64,000 nt of DNA from Umbilicaria muhlenbergii (GCA_000611775.1 KK106987.1:1054001-1118000); one strand, 5' to 3'; shown: positions 10,788 through 22,889, counted from the stretch's first letter. Numbers and translations are program-made. The notes: generated by a model not told the origin, from the sequence alone.

Positions 10788-13700
10788 ATGGCCGCATCAG
10801 ACGGAGCCTCCAGTATTAGTGTAGTCGTACGACTACGTCCCTTCACTGTTAGAGTGAGTTGCCACGTACTCTACCTGATTCAGGTATATTGCTAAAGTAA
10901 GATCAGGAAGCCGCACAGCTCACTCAGATTCCGGATGGACCGCTTTTCCTCGGCGATGGCTCGCTCGCGGCCGTGCCAACTCCAAAGCTGTCGCAGAAGG
11001 GTATCAGGCCTGTCATAAAGGTGGTGGATGATAAATGCCTGTAATGCGCTCCTCGCCTTCTTCCAAATATGACGCGAGACCTGACAAAACACAGCGTTTT
11101 CGACCCGCCCGAGGACAACCCCGTACACCGCTTTTCGAGGAATATGATGCCCATGGGCAAGCGTGTCAAAGATCAGACGTTTGGCTTCGATCGGGTCTTT
11201 GATGAAAACACAACCCAAGGAGACGTGTATGAGGCTACGACCAAGAACCTGCTGGACAGTGTGCTGGATGGCTATAACGCAACTGTCTTCGCGTATGGCG
11301 CAACGGGATGCGGTAAGACGCATACTATTACTGGAACAGTCCAACAGCCGGGAGTCATCTTCTTGACGATGCAAGAGCTATTCGAGCGGATATCCGAGCG
11401 GACAGAAGAAAAAGTGACCGAAGTATCTCTTTCGTACTTGGAGATCTACAACGAGACTATTCGAGACCTCCTGGTACCCGGGGGAAGCAAGGCGGGCTTG
11501 ATGCTACGGGAGGACGCCAACCAGGCTGTGTCCGTGGCAGGATTATCTAGCCACCATCCCCAGAATGTCGAAGAAGTCATGGATATGATTATGAGGGGAA
11601 ACGAGTACCGAACCATGTCGCCAACCGAAGCAAATGCTACCTCCTCACGATCACATGCTGTTCTTCAGATCAACGTCTCGCAGAAAGATCGAAATGCTGA
11701 CATTAACGAGCCCCACACGATGGCGACCCTGAGTATTATTGATCTGGCGGGGAGCGAGCGAGCAAGCGCAACAAAAAATAGGGGCGAGAGATTGATCGAA
11801 GGCGCCAACATTAACAAATCGTTGTTGGCATTGGGAAGCTGCATCAATGCACTTTGCGACCCGAGGAAGAGAAACCACGTGCCTTATCGCAATTCAAAGT
11901 TGACCCGACTTCTGAAATTTTCCTTGGGCGGGAACTGCAAGACTGTGATGATTGTTTGTGTGAGCCCCTCGAGCCAGCACTTTGACGAAACGCAAAACAC
12001 TCTAAGATATGCAAATCGTGCAAAGAACATCCAAACCAAGGTTACGAGAAATGTTTACAATGTCAATCGCCATGTGAAAGATTTCTTGGTGAAGATCGAC
12101 GAGCAGTTGGCTCTGATCAACGAGCTAAAGCGTCAACAGAAGGACTATGAGGGTCAAGCATTCGCCAAGTTCCGGAAACAAAACGAGAAGCGCGAGATTA
12201 TTGCAAGAGAAGGTGTTGCCAGGATCCGGAATGCTTACGACCACTCGGCAACAGAACGTTTGGAGAAAGCGAGCAATATGAAGAAACTTCGTCAGATTGA
12301 GCGAAGAATTGCCATGATCTCCTCGTGGATTGCAGCATTTGATGATGTATGTGATGCCGAAGAAAACGAACAGACGTTCCGAAATCTTGCCGCCATGCGC
12401 AAAACGGCCCAAGGGATATTAGTCGAGCTCGAGGGCAGCAGACATCATTATCATCAAAGGCTCGCTAAGAGCAATTGGGAGCGTGCGATTGAATCAGCGT
12501 TACAGAATGGGCTCAGGCAACTGAAGGACGCTGATGGAGGTGGTGATGGACTCGATGCTGCTAACCTGACGCGCGAAGCAGAGCTTCTTAAAGCAAACGC
12601 AGACCGGGAAGCCTTACTGGCAGTAGCAGAGCAGGAGAAAGGTAGCGATGCGGCTGTTGTACAAGTTTTGCTCCAGGCACACTTCGAAACAATGGCGGCA
12701 GTCCATAATATCCTGAGCATGGGCGAACAAGAAGCGGTTGAGGCTGCCAAAAGCATTCTTAGCAGGATATTGAATTCATGCACAAAAGCGACGTCTCACA
12801 TCATCAAACCGGACGGCAGCATGGTGCCAGTCGAGCTGTTCCCGCCAACACGTTCAGGAACGCCAAAGCGTAAGAAGCAGGCAGGACTATTAGGAGGAAC
12901 GCCGCTCAAGTCTGCAACGGCTGCAGTCCTCGCAGCAGCACCTCACTTGACGTTGTCTCCTGTTCGAGCTTCACCGAAGCGAAGAAAAGCAGTAGCACCT
13001 AGGAAGGGTGTCTCTTTCACTCCGAAGAACAAGTCTCCCGGCAAGGGTCTACGGAGGGGTGTCCGATGGAGGGATGACACCGAAGATGGGACTTTGGCAG
13101 AGTTTGAGAAGACGCCGCAAAGGCTCGACTCGACCCCGGAAGTTTCCACTATCGAACCAACTGAATTGCTGCCTCCCACGGTTCCGGTGGCTGTAGCCTT
13201 GACACAACCCGCGAATGACGTTTCCATCGGCTCGTCGCCAATTCCTCCGCCTCCAGAGCCTTCGATAGACGTCAAACCGAAAAACAATCGGTTCAAGACT
13301 GGCTTCCTAGCAAAGAAAACCGATGGATCCCCACTGCCACCAACAATCACTAGCTTCTCATCCGACTCAGATCACTCGCCGTTGCGAGACATTGAGCCAA
13401 GCACAGCGGGTAATCGGTCATCTTTGCAGTACGTCCAGAATGTATCGAGTAACATAACACCGAACGACAGTGGCAACAACTCGGGCTCCGACGTTGAGGA
13501 CCGTTGGAAACCCGACAGAATTGATGCGATGAAGGTTAGAAATGCTATCAAACGAGCCTCATCCGTGGCGCCGGTATCGGCACATCTTGCGGCTCGGACT
13601 CAGCGAAGGCGAAGCCCTAACGCTACCAGTGCGGGGAGCCCGCCGAACGAGAACGCAATGTTTACAGCCTCCCACGCGCGGAGGATGGTCAAGAGCGAGA

Positions 13701-13909
13701 AGGAGAACGAGTGGAAAAGCAGCGTGCTCAGCCCGCGCACAGCTCCTGTTGTCAAGAATGCAGGACAGCGACGGACTACGCTCAGTGGAGGCGGACCGAA
13801 GGAGAGCAGCAATATGGGGAGAGAAGCGGTACGGCTAAGCACGGCGATTACGGGAAGTGGCGGTTCCAGGCCAAGTCTCATGGTTGGAGGCAAAGGGTGT
13901 TGGAGATGA
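10788..13909 (+). CDS. KIP3: Kinesin-8 motor protein (Kip3/KipB type)
   Basis: Kinesin-8 motors walk to microtubule plus ends and promote depolymerisation in spindle and nuclear positioning. Exons 10788-10853, 10907-11040 and 11095-13909 give 1004 residues. The two small 5' exons restore the motor start (SISVVVRLRPFTVR) and the linker into VFDPPEDNP; that second junction is phase 2 with donor GTAATG. Motor motifs are P-loop GATGCGKT, switch I NATSSRSH, switch II DLAGSE, and YRNSKLTRLL. The kinesin-8 assignment rests on VFDP...FGFDRVFDE. A helical neck region follows (VKIDEQLALINELKRQQ), then coiled coil to about 600 and a basic, disordered, Ser/Pro-rich tail. Exact subtype is inference. Confidence 0.93.
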
Positions 13910-14462
13910 GTAAACCTAGAAACACACGGTTTTCTTTTTCTGTGTTTTTATTACTTTTCACAGCATTGTTATAAATGGCGTCTTCGAGGTTGGTGCCGAG
14001 GTTGGAATGCACCTGGATCAGTCATCACGGCGGCGGCGCAGCTCTGCATCAAACATGTCGAAGCAAAAGTGGCGTACTGGTGTACTGCCAACGGCCTTTA
14101 GGGCTCAATGATCAGTCATTTCTTGGTTGTCAAATACTTCCAGGGCCACTGTATCAGTACCAGAAATACAATCGTTCTTCTTGCACCCAAATCTGCTGTG
14201 CACTGTCACCGGTGATAAGGCTGAGATCTCCATTCCGCGTCGCCAATTTGTCATGACATCGATGACGCAACTAGCGTTTCTTCGATGGCAAATGGAACAT
14301 TCAACAGCGGCAACAATACAAATGCACTTCGGTACTACCATTGTATATATTGCCACAACAACCCCCCTTCGTCTCCCATAATCCCTCTATTAAGACGTCA
14401 CTCAAACACTCAAACTGAAGCTCTCACCAACCCTCCTCATCCTCTCAATCCTCGCCGTCCTC
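13910..14462. other. Intergenic
   Basis: 3' flank of the kinesin and 5' flank of msrA. A T-rich stretch follows the kinesin stop (TTTTCTTTTTCTGTG). The final 100 bases are C-rich pyrimidine sequence, usual upstream of fungal starts. No other feature seen. Confidence 0.55.
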
Positions 14463-15192
14463 ATGGCCTCCTCAATGCCCAACTTCGTCACTCGCCTCTT
14501 CCGCCCCTTCACCTCCACCACCCGCCTCGGTCTCAACCCCGACGGCCCCGCCCAGAACTTCCCTCCCAATGCGCAAAAATGCACAGTCGCCGCCGGCTGC
14601 TTCTGGGGCGTCGAACATCTCTACCGCAAGCACTTTGACGGCAAGGGGTTACTCGATGCGCGAGTCGGGTATATTGGCGGCGATACCAAAAACCCCAGTT
14701 ACAGAGCCGTGTGCAGTGGGAGGACTGGCCGTAAGTGATTCCCATAATTCCAATGCCCTCCTCCTAGCTACATATGCCGGACAGTGGCGCATCTACATTC
14801 GTTTCTTTCGCTGACGAACCACCCCAGACGCGGAATCCCTCCAAATCACATTCGACCCCTCCCTCCTCTCCTACACCACCCTCCTCGAATTCTTCTACAG
14901 AATGCACGACCCCACCACCAAAAACCGCCAGGGCGCCGACACCGGCACGCAGTACCGCAGCGCCATCTTCTACCACGACGACGAGCAGGAGAAGATTGCG
15001 CGCGATGTGACGGACAGGGCGCAGAAGCAGTGGTGGAAGAGCAGTAAGATCACGACGGAGATTTTGAAGGCGGATCCGGTCAAGGATTGGTATGATGCCG
15101 AGAGTTATCATCAGCTTTACTTGGAGAATAATCCGGGCGGTTATGAGTGTCCGGCGCATTATGTTCGGTCGTTTCCGCCTTTGACGGAGTAA
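14463..15192 (+). CDS. msrA: Peptide methionine sulfoxide reductase MsrA
   Basis: MsrA reduces methionine-S-sulfoxide in free and protein form using thioredoxin. Exons 14463-14730 and 14828-15192 (97-bp intron, GTAAGT...CCCAG) encode 210 residues, the usual size. The catalytic motif GCFWGVEH is present, followed by YIGGDTKNPSY, HAESLQITFDPS across the junction, the signature QGADTGTQYRSAIF, and a C-terminal Cys in GGYECPAHYVR, the likely resolving residue. The N-terminus (MASSMPNFVTRLFRPFTSTTR) is basic and lacks acidic residues, so mitochondrial targeting is possible; an ATG at codon 5 is an alternative start. Confidence 0.95.
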
Positions 15193-15832
15193 AGGGGGTG
15201 GATTGTGGGGATGGTGGGTCTAGGACTTTGGAGGGGTGGATTTACTTAAGGGGGTCGGGATGTACATATAATGAATGAATGTTGCAAGAAGGAATTTCTT
15301 GTCTGTGATCTTCTGGATATTCTCTGGTGGGCTAGGTTAGCAGTTTTTTGGCTAAGATTGCTACGACATGATGAATATCGGTAGACCAGTGATATAGTGA
15401 TCAGGACGCTACAAGTAACCCACCATCTTCTAGTCCCGGGACTGCCATAATCCTCGGACACCGGTGGATTGAAGAAGGGTGAGAAAGTGGGATCTTTTAC
15501 GCCTAAATGTACCATCAATTTCAGCTACCCGTTTCTAAACAGGTACGGAAGCTCCTGCACCATCCATATCACAGGCGTAGCCTCTATCATTTTCCAGATT
15601 CTGGTGACAAACAGTTCACCATACTACCACATCGTTCATCTCAAAAAGTGCTTTGCCTTTGCTTGTACACACAACATCCATCAACCCAAACGGTATTTCC
15701 CAAATCAGCGCAGTCCCTCCTATCCAAACACCTGCCATAGGTCCAACTGATATCGTCCCAGCGTGTCCCTCGCAAGCCATTCTGACTTCTCCGTGAACAT
15801 CTCTTCGTCAGCCTCATGATCATACATTAACA
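15193..15832. other. Intergenic between convergent genes
   Basis: 3' flanks of msrA and of the 740-residue gene. No repeat or RNA gene recognised; the open frames here are short and overlap on both strands. Confidence 0.55.
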
Positions 15833-18055
15833 TTAACCAGTCTGTTTCAATTTACATGCCGGACAGTACCACCCAACGTGCTCGGCTGCGATGACGATTG
15901 TGATTTTGCTGCAAGGGGCGACTTTGCCGATTGCCTTGTACCCGTATACCTGAGGGGTACTCTGTAATGGCTCTGTGGGCAGAGATAACTCTGTGCCGAA
16001 CCCATTTGGAACTCCGTGAAAGTCAACCTTCGAGGTCTTAAACGATGGTGCTGTCAGAGATGCAGGGTTCGGTTCGCTGCGGGCCCTCGTTCTACCCACG
16101 AAATAGTGACTACTAGACGTGAGAGAAGGAGGTTGTCGGTGCAAACTTTCAGCACTTCTGGGCATGGTAGAAGAAACTTCCTTACGTTTCCGCCTCCAGC
16201 CCTTCTTCTTTTGGTGCCTTCTTCCCTGGTTATCGGAGTTGCACCTGGAGAGCGGTATCTGGTGCTCCGGAATAGGTTGTTCTTGCACGATGCGATGGCG
16301 CGACCCTGCTGCTCCTTCTTCAATTCCAGCCCGTATCTTCAAGGGAGTCGCAAAACCTTGTCCCGCGGCAGCCGCAATGTCTAAGTTAGGCTCAGCCATT
16401 TCACCCATTAGTGCGCCCTTCGCGCCTTGGATGGGATGCTCGGGCGTTTGAGGAGCAGAAATGAAAGCAGCGCTACTCGATGATGGCGTAGTTGGCGTGC
16501 GCGGCACAGCAGGCAGACTTAAGCTCGCCACCTCAGCGTACGACGGCTTTTTCGGGGGATCAGAACACGCCGCCACTGTTGTACGAGGGATAAAGGTTGC
16601 TGAAGATGCTGACAACAGGCTGGGCGTTCGCGAGGATCGTGAGGGTGCAGAAAGCAAATGCTTTTCGTGCTGGGTGGCTTCCACGAGCCGCTCAGGCGCG
16701 TGGACGGGGTCTGAAAGTTTGACTGTTTGAGCTCTATTACCAGAGGCCCTCGTGGCCCTTTTTCTACTGGCTGTGACAGTCTGCGATCCTTTGATCATGC
16801 TGATGCTTGCCGAATTCGCCGCACCCTGGAATTTGTTGATAGGACCGTAAGCACGGGTCGGACTTTCAGGTGACCGCACCGAAGGCTGTAGGTTACTTAA
16901 AGAGTTATCCGAATTCGGTGTAGTTACCGGAGAGCTGCTTGGTGGAGCGGTTTGCCATTCGATCGGCAGCAATGCTCTTTTTGGACTGACAGGCTTATAA
17001 GCGCAAAGGGAAGATATCGGTACACGTTCAGACTTCGTGCGGTCTGAGACATTTTTTGAATCTATTTGTTGACTCGGTTCTGTTGTAAGATTGGCACTGT
17101 TTCTAGGTACTGAACCCGAGCCTTGCAGTCCTGTAGGCGTATCTAGTGATCTCTTTTCGGATGGGGAGGCTATAGTCGCCTTAAGACGTTCGGCCCACGT
17201 CATGCTGGGTTTTGCGGATTCAGAGGTATACTGACTAGTCTTTAGAGGTTCCGCACCCGTATATACACAATGCTTATGTGCATTAGGGAGTAGGGGAAAG
17301 TCATCGTCATTCTCTCGATTTCGGGAGATAGGAGAGTTAGTTCTTGAAGACATAGGCACATCGCTCGCTCCGGCTATTTGGTTTCCGTTTTTAGGCGGCA
17401 CTGCCACGTACTGAGAAGACTCTCCAGAAATGGAAGATTCCGGCCTCCAATTGTGCCCAGTCTTAGGCTCAGGGACCGGCGGCTGAGATCGCCAGCGCCT
17501 GTGGGAGTCGTCGTATTCCTCCAGTTGCGCCACCACATCGCCGTCAAACCACTTGGATCCCAAGGCTATATGGTCAGCGGCGCTGATAGTGCTGGGCGCA
17601 TCGGCAGTTACTAGATCTTCTGTCTCCGCATCCCTGACATTGCCAAAGTCTACACCGCTAGACAATGTCGAAAAGCTTCCATTGTTGACATTACTCGGGA
17701 ATAATGTAATGTCAGAATCGTACAACAGCTTCTGATTCAAGTATCGGCTTTCAGCCCCCTCACACCATGTCCATATCTCTGACGTTCCCAATACATCGAA
17801 GCTCCCCCGATTGGGGTGGTTGGGTTTCTGAGGCACTGATAATGACCGCAGCGGCGAAGGCGATATCTGCAAAAGTGCATGCTCATCTGCTATCTCTTGA
17901 CTGTATCCCGCGAGGCAAGTTGTGACGTACGAACTGAGAGGTAGTGTGTAGAATCCGTCAGGAGGTCCAAAATCATTCTTAGTCGTGATTTCATTGTGCC
18001 TGGCAGTAGTTGGGATACGCTGTTGTCGTCGGGCGGAAGCGTCGAAATTGTGCAT
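15833..18055 (-). CDS. Large disordered hypothetical protein with C-terminal Cys motif
   Basis: A single exon of 740 residues opens with ATG at 18055. I do not recognise the family. About 90% is low-complexity Ser/Pro/Thr/Arg sequence, suggesting intrinsic disorder. Two parts look conserved: the N-terminal segment GPPDGFYTLPLSSYVTTCLAGYSQE, and the last 35 residues, which have C-SKITIVIAAEHVGWY-C-PA-C-K, a spacing that could ligand a metal with another group. A central stretch (MTWAERLKATIASPSEKRS) forms a short amphipathic helix. A basic patch (RRHQKKKGWRRKRKEVS) near residue 625 could be a nuclear localisation signal. The role is unknown; an adaptor or regulatory protein is only a guess. 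Confidence 0.7.
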   Translation of the reverse strand: MHNFDASARRQQRIPTTARHNEITTKNDFGPPDGFYTLPLSSYVTTCLAGYSQEIADEHALLQISPSPLRSLSVPQKPNHPNRGSFDVLGTSEIWTWCEGAESRYLNQKLLYDSDITLFPSNVNNGSFSTLSSGVDFGNVRDAETEDLVTADAPSTISAADHIALGSKWFDGDVVAQLEEYDDSHRRWRSQPPVPEPKTGHNWRPESSISGESSQYVAVPPKNGNQIAGASDVPMSSRTNSPISRNRENDDDFPLLPNAHKHCVYTGAEPLKTSQYTSESAKPSMTWAERLKATIASPSEKRSLDTPTGLQGSGSVPRNSANLTTEPSQQIDSKNVSDRTKSERVPISSLCAYKPVSPKRALLPIEWQTAPPSSSPVTTPNSDNSLSNLQPSVRSPESPTRAYGPINKFQGAANSASISMIKGSQTVTASRKRATRASGNRAQTVKLSDPVHAPERLVEATQHEKHLLSAPSRSSRTPSLLSASSATFIPRTTVAACSDPPKKPSYAEVASLSLPAVPRTPTTPSSSSAAFISAPQTPEHPIQGAKGALMGEMAEPNLDIAAAAGQGFATPLKIRAGIEEGAAGSRHRIVQEQPIPEHQIPLSRCNSDNQGRRHQKKKGWRRKRKEVSSTMPRSAESLHRQPPSLTSSSHYFVGRTRARSEPNPASLTAPSFKTSKVDFHGVPNGFGTELSLPTEPLQSTPQVYGYKAIGKVAPCSKITIVIAAEHVGWYCPACKLKQTG

Positions 18056-18907
18056 TGAGGTACAGACAGTACAGGACTATGATGGCACCCAGATCAGCAT
18101 TCACCAATGGAACGGGCTGCATAGTCTTACCTCTGCACTTGAGCAGCTGCTCAATAGCGTCAAGGTTTGGTGTCTACAAAGAGAAAAGTACTCGTACGTA
18201 AAGCAGCACATCTTCTATGGCAGGAACTCGAAGTTTCCTTCATTCCTCACATATGCAGCGACATGGAGTGAAAGTCATTAATGACGAGGAAGGTGTTACT
18301 GAACGAAGAAAACACAGACGCGGTCTTTTGTGTCTTCTTGATTCATCGATGGAAGGAACGGGGAAGAAGAGCATTACAGTGCACACAACCTCTCGCGCTT
18401 AGCGTATCATTGTTGGAGCGGAACATGGAACCCTCACATTCGAGGTCTAATCTTTGCTTAGCTTCAATTGCAGCACAGTATCACCATCACACGACTTTCG
18501 CATTCTTCTGAAATCTTCTTCCTGCATTGAAACGATCACTCGAATCGAAAGTCCACGAGAACTGGCATAGGCTAACTGCCGGTGGAGGCACATCGAGCTC
18601 CTTGAAGCTGGTGGCTGCTCTTAATGCTTTTTCAATTTCTATAGCAGTCTCACACAGCACTAATTGTATTGCGACAATCTGACATGGACTCAAATTGGGG
18701 AAAGCGGTGAACGATCGCAGACGCGAATGACACTATCCATGTAACCTTGTCGCTGAGGATGAGTGTACGTGGAATGGCTGGACGGAAGAGATGTTCGATG
18801 CTTGAGACCGCAGCAACTGTATCCTGCTTACTGCCGGTCAGTAAGGCCTACAGCATTGGAGGATATCATATCATGGCTAGGTGTGGCACTGAGTGGATGC
18901 AACATTA
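18056..18907. other. Intergenic, 0.85 kb
   Basis: Between the 5' end of the 740-residue gene and the 3' end of NEJ1, both on the minus strand. Only short frames without family resemblance are present. Confidence 0.55.
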
Positions 18908-20649
18908 TCAGAATTTTCGTTTCTTCTTTGTCGAGACTTTAGCCTTCTGCTCCAGTTGTCGTTTCAATAACTCTCTTTTCTTATCCGCTCTTTCCTGAGA
19001 ACTCTCCCTTGGAGATATTGGGGCCTCGGGCACGATCGGGGTCAATCCAACAGGACTTCCCAAATTCCGGAATATAGCTGAATCAAGCGCGCCCTCGTTG
19101 CCGATGCCCCGGCCACTAATCCTGATCAGCCTAAATTTATGCATGAGACGTTTCTACTGACCGTTCTCGAGGAAGGATAGGCTTTTTCTCCCCACCGTCA
19201 GCTAGTCGGTCTCTCGCCTGGCTCCCTTTGTTTCGACCACCGATGAAACCAAGCTTGCTTTTAGCCTTCATGGGGCTGTTGGGGTAAATGAGATCCTGCT
19301 CTACAGAAGATTGGGATCCGCCGGCGGTGTTAGCCTCGGGACCAGCATACAGCTTGCCTGCAGGCGACGGTGACTTGACAGAAAAGGTTCCTTTCAATGA
19401 GCTTGGCTTGCGATGCATACCTCCGACTAGTCCGAGCTTCTTTGGACTTGCAATTGAAGGCTTTGACCTCGGTGGTGAATCTGCCTGAGCGGTGGCGCCG
19501 TACGCATCACTGGGACTCTCCCTTTGCGCCATCACGTTTGAGTGATGAACTTGGACCTCTTGATTTTCGTCGTTATCGGTGGTGGCGTTGCTGTCTCCTG
19601 GCGGCTCCGGGCTTGACTGGGCTCTCCTTTGATACGCACTAATAGGGCTTACGACTTTTGCTCTAGACGAGTCGCCGTCCTTTATGCGATTTGGAGTAGC
19701 TTGACGCTGGATTATATCAACACGGATCTAGTAGCTTACTGGAGCGAAACCAACTTACCTGAAACCCGGTATTGTCTAGACTACTTCTGGAAGATGTGGG
19801 CGAGCTTGTCGAATTGGCTTGGAACGGCGAGACCGTAGGTGCCTGGTCAACAGGTATTCGTCCATTCTTTAGATGCTCCCACCACTTGATATTCCCTTGC
19901 TCGGTGTTGGTTTCTAGAGATTCTGACTTATTGTTGCTGAAGACGCTTTGAACAAGTTCTGAGATCTTGGTTGGAGGGCTAAAAGATGCACGAAGGTCGT
20001 CGCGCCACTTCGATTCGTCAAATTCCCCAAGACCTTTTACCGTCCTCGCTACTACCTCTCTACTGTAGGCATTTTTAGTCGGTCTTAAGCCTGCCGCACC
20101 CGGAAATACCGCCGACATTTCGATTCCGGTTGACTGCAATTTGTCAACTAATCTGCTGATGACATGATCTTTCTCTTTGAGTGATTCTAGAAGAGATCTA
20201 GTTTCGCCAATAACGAGTACCTGTTGACGCAAGCATGGAAGGAGAAGTTCAGTAGTGAGCAGCGCCGGAGGTGCAGGGACAAGATACGACCGCCATTCAA
20301 ATGAACGAAGAGGCGCTGGAAGTGAAGCGGAGATATCTAGAAACAGATCCTTATCGTCTCCACTCCAAGACAGTACCAAGTTGCTTTCATGCTGTCCCGC
20401 AAACGCCCCTTGAATTTTCTGTAGCAGCAAGTTCAGCTGGTCAGTACCTTCGCTGGGATCAATGCTGGTCTCTGCATCTAAAGCCCTCCGAATGATTTCT
20501 CTCCGGTCTAAAGTCTCTGACCAAACCTGGGACAAGTCTGTAAGGAAGATACTATAGGAAGTAGCGGTAAAGCTATATTTGATCAGAAGTGGAGCATCAG
20601 TGCCGACATTTGACACCGCAGCTAAAGGTTTCCAAGCCCCTGAAGCCAT
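18908..20649 (-). CDS. NEJ1: Non-homologous end-joining factor XLF/Nej1
   Basis: XLF/Nej1 works with Lif1/XRCC4 and DNA ligase IV to join double-strand breaks. Exons 20649-19759, 19706-19162 and 19115-18908 give 547 residues. The head domain is recognisable: WKPLAAVSN, then PLLIKYSFTATSYSIFLTDLSQVWSE and the RREIIRRALDAETSIDPSEGTDQLNLLL segment, followed by a helical stalk (TRSLLESLKEKDHVISRLVDKLQS). The tail is long and disordered and ends KKKRKF, the form expected of a C-terminal Ku-binding motif. It also holds two LGLVGG/LGFIGG elements. I chose ATG 20649 because XLF proteins start just before the WKPL strand; the frame stays open 88 codons further up but looks unlike the family. The gene is divergent from cactin. 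Confidence 0.88.
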
Positions 20650-20922
20650 GGCATGTGTATCTAACGGAATAATGGCAGCAAGACCTCTAAGCAAGTCGTT
20701 ACTTCGCACTCCAGGGGCAACATTATCTCGCGACGTTGGTGGGTGCCTTGGGTGTTTTAGGTTAGAGCCGACTGGGTTCCAGATTGAGGTAGTGTCCGCA
20801 GAGCCGCTAGCGCCGTCTGGAATAATGTAGGTGGTACAACGTCCCAGTGTACGAGCTAATACAGCATTACCACTCACTTCACGAACACGCCAGGGCCCCC
20901 TAGCGGCTCCCAACGGTCCAGG

Positions 20923-22889
20923 ATGGATAACTTAGGTGCCTTATCGACAGACAAGAACCGCAAAAGAACACGGTCTCAGTCACAGTCTCCTCCAAGGGCT
21001 CGTTCCGTCAAAGCTCTCCGACCAGACGATCCGTCAAATGATGGCTTATCCGACCGGAGGAAGCAAGAGAGCTTTGCAAGAGAGCAAACACGACTGAACC
21101 AAATACAGGAGGCGGAACAGATGCGGCAGTGGGTTTCACAAGAAGATGAATTCGTGTTGAAGCAGGCAAAGAAGAAGGCCAAGATTCGTGTTAAGGAAGG
21201 GAGAGCGAAGCCTATCGACTGGCTTGCTGTCACCCTCAGTGTTATCGATCCTACGAGGGACCTGTTGGAAGAAGACAACACTGGATCGGAGCCCGATGTT
21301 GTCAACCCGGACGGGGTCTTTGAAGGTCTGGACGAAACCCAACTACGAAGTCTGGAGAAGGATATCGATGTATACATCACTCTGGAGTCTAACAAAAGTA
21401 ATAGTGATTATTGGAAGGTGTGTGGTAGTCTCAAATGCTAATATTCGTTTACTGATTCGTGACAGACCATGAAAATCATATGTAAGGACCGTCTCAGTAG
21501 GCTCGCTTCTGCCGGTCCTGAGGCTAGGGCTGTTGGTTCTGTCTCAGCAGATGTCGATCGTTTGCTTGGACCAAAAACTTACGAAGAGCTTGACGCCCTA
21601 GAGACGCAAATTCAACGAAAGCTGAACTCAAACGAGCCTATCGATGTGGACTATTGGGAGCAACTGCTCCGGAGCTTGACCGTATGGAAAGCCAGAGCAA
21701 AGCTAAAGAAAGTTTATCAGTCCGTGATCGAAAGCCGCCTAAGTGTCTTGAAGCAGCAACAGGAGGCAGAAGCAGAAACTGCGCAGGAAAAGCTGGCCTT
21801 AATTTTTGGTGGACGAAAGAGTATGGAGGGGGAACTTATCGACGATTGCACTTCTGATACTGGACCGACACCGATCTCAACCACAACTTCGCCCATTTTA
21901 TACTCCAGGGATTTAGATCCCGAACCTCTTCTCAAGCTGCGGCCAGAGGACAAAAGCCTTGATACCGTGGATGAAAAGGAGTTCTTGAACAGAATTGTAA
22001 GCCCTCTTTTTGACTGTAAAACACTGTACGTCTTACTGACGCCGTTGAATAGACAATCGAACGGTGCAAAGTGCTAAAAATGGGTTACGTGCCGTTGCGG
22101 CAGCGATACCCCGATAAGACGTTTGCCGTTCCTGGCCCAAAGTTACACGAAGCGATTGCCTCAGGTACTTCGCGTTTCGCTACGGTGCCGAACGAGGATT
22201 TCTCCCAAGCCACTAAAGCATTATATGAACGGGAGGTAGCCAGAGGGGTCAGTGAAAACGAGGAGATATTTGCTGGCGAAGAGGAAGTATCTACTTTATC
22301 CAAACCACAGTGGGCGAACAAACACCGCCCTCGAAAGCCACGATATTTCAACCGGGTACAAATGGGTTATGAATGGAACAAATACAACCAGACACATTAC
22401 GACCACGATAATCCGCCTCCAAAAGTTGTTCAAGGCTATAAGTTCAATATCTTTTATCCAGACCTAATCGACAAATCCAAAGCACCCACGTACCGTATTG
22501 AACGTGAGAACGGGCGGAAGCGAGGGCAATCATTTGCGCCTGCTGGAGAAGAAGATACGTGCCTGATTCGATTTATCAGTGGCCCGCCATACGAGGATCT
22601 TGCTTTCAGGATCGTCGATAAGGAGTGGGACTACAGCGCAAAGAGAGAACGGGGATTCCGCAGTAGTTTTGACAAGGTAAGCATCGCGATTGCGTTCCAT
22701 CTGTGGGCGCGCATTGTTCGTACTTCTGAAGGTACAGGCATCATAACACTGAGGGGGCTAATCGATTTTCCTGACTAGGGGATACTGCAACTCCATTTTC
22801 AATTCAAAAAGGTAGGTTGAACTTGGAGGCCTTAGGATATTTGAGCGATTTATTGACAGACTGTAAACTAGGTCTATTATCGAAAATAG
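20923..22889 (+). CDS. Cactin, spliceosome-associated protein
   Basis: Cactin is a spliceosome C-complex-associated protein. Five exons (20923-21417, 21466-21996, 22053-22676, 22779-22811, 22872-22889) join to 566 residues. Features in order: an Arg/Ser-rich start, the charged region EQMRQWVSQEDEFVLKQAKKKAKIRVKEGRAKPIDWLAV, the mid domain (DYWEQLLRSLTVWKARAKLKKVY), and the hallmark C-terminal domain KPRYFNRVQMGYEWNKYNQTHYD...PPPKVVQGYKFNIFYPDLID. The last two exons are tiny (33 and 18 bp). They are needed to give GILQLHFQFKKVYYRK, matching the conserved family end. All junctions keep the frame. The start lies 273 bp from NEJ1, in divergent orientation. Confidence 0.93.
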
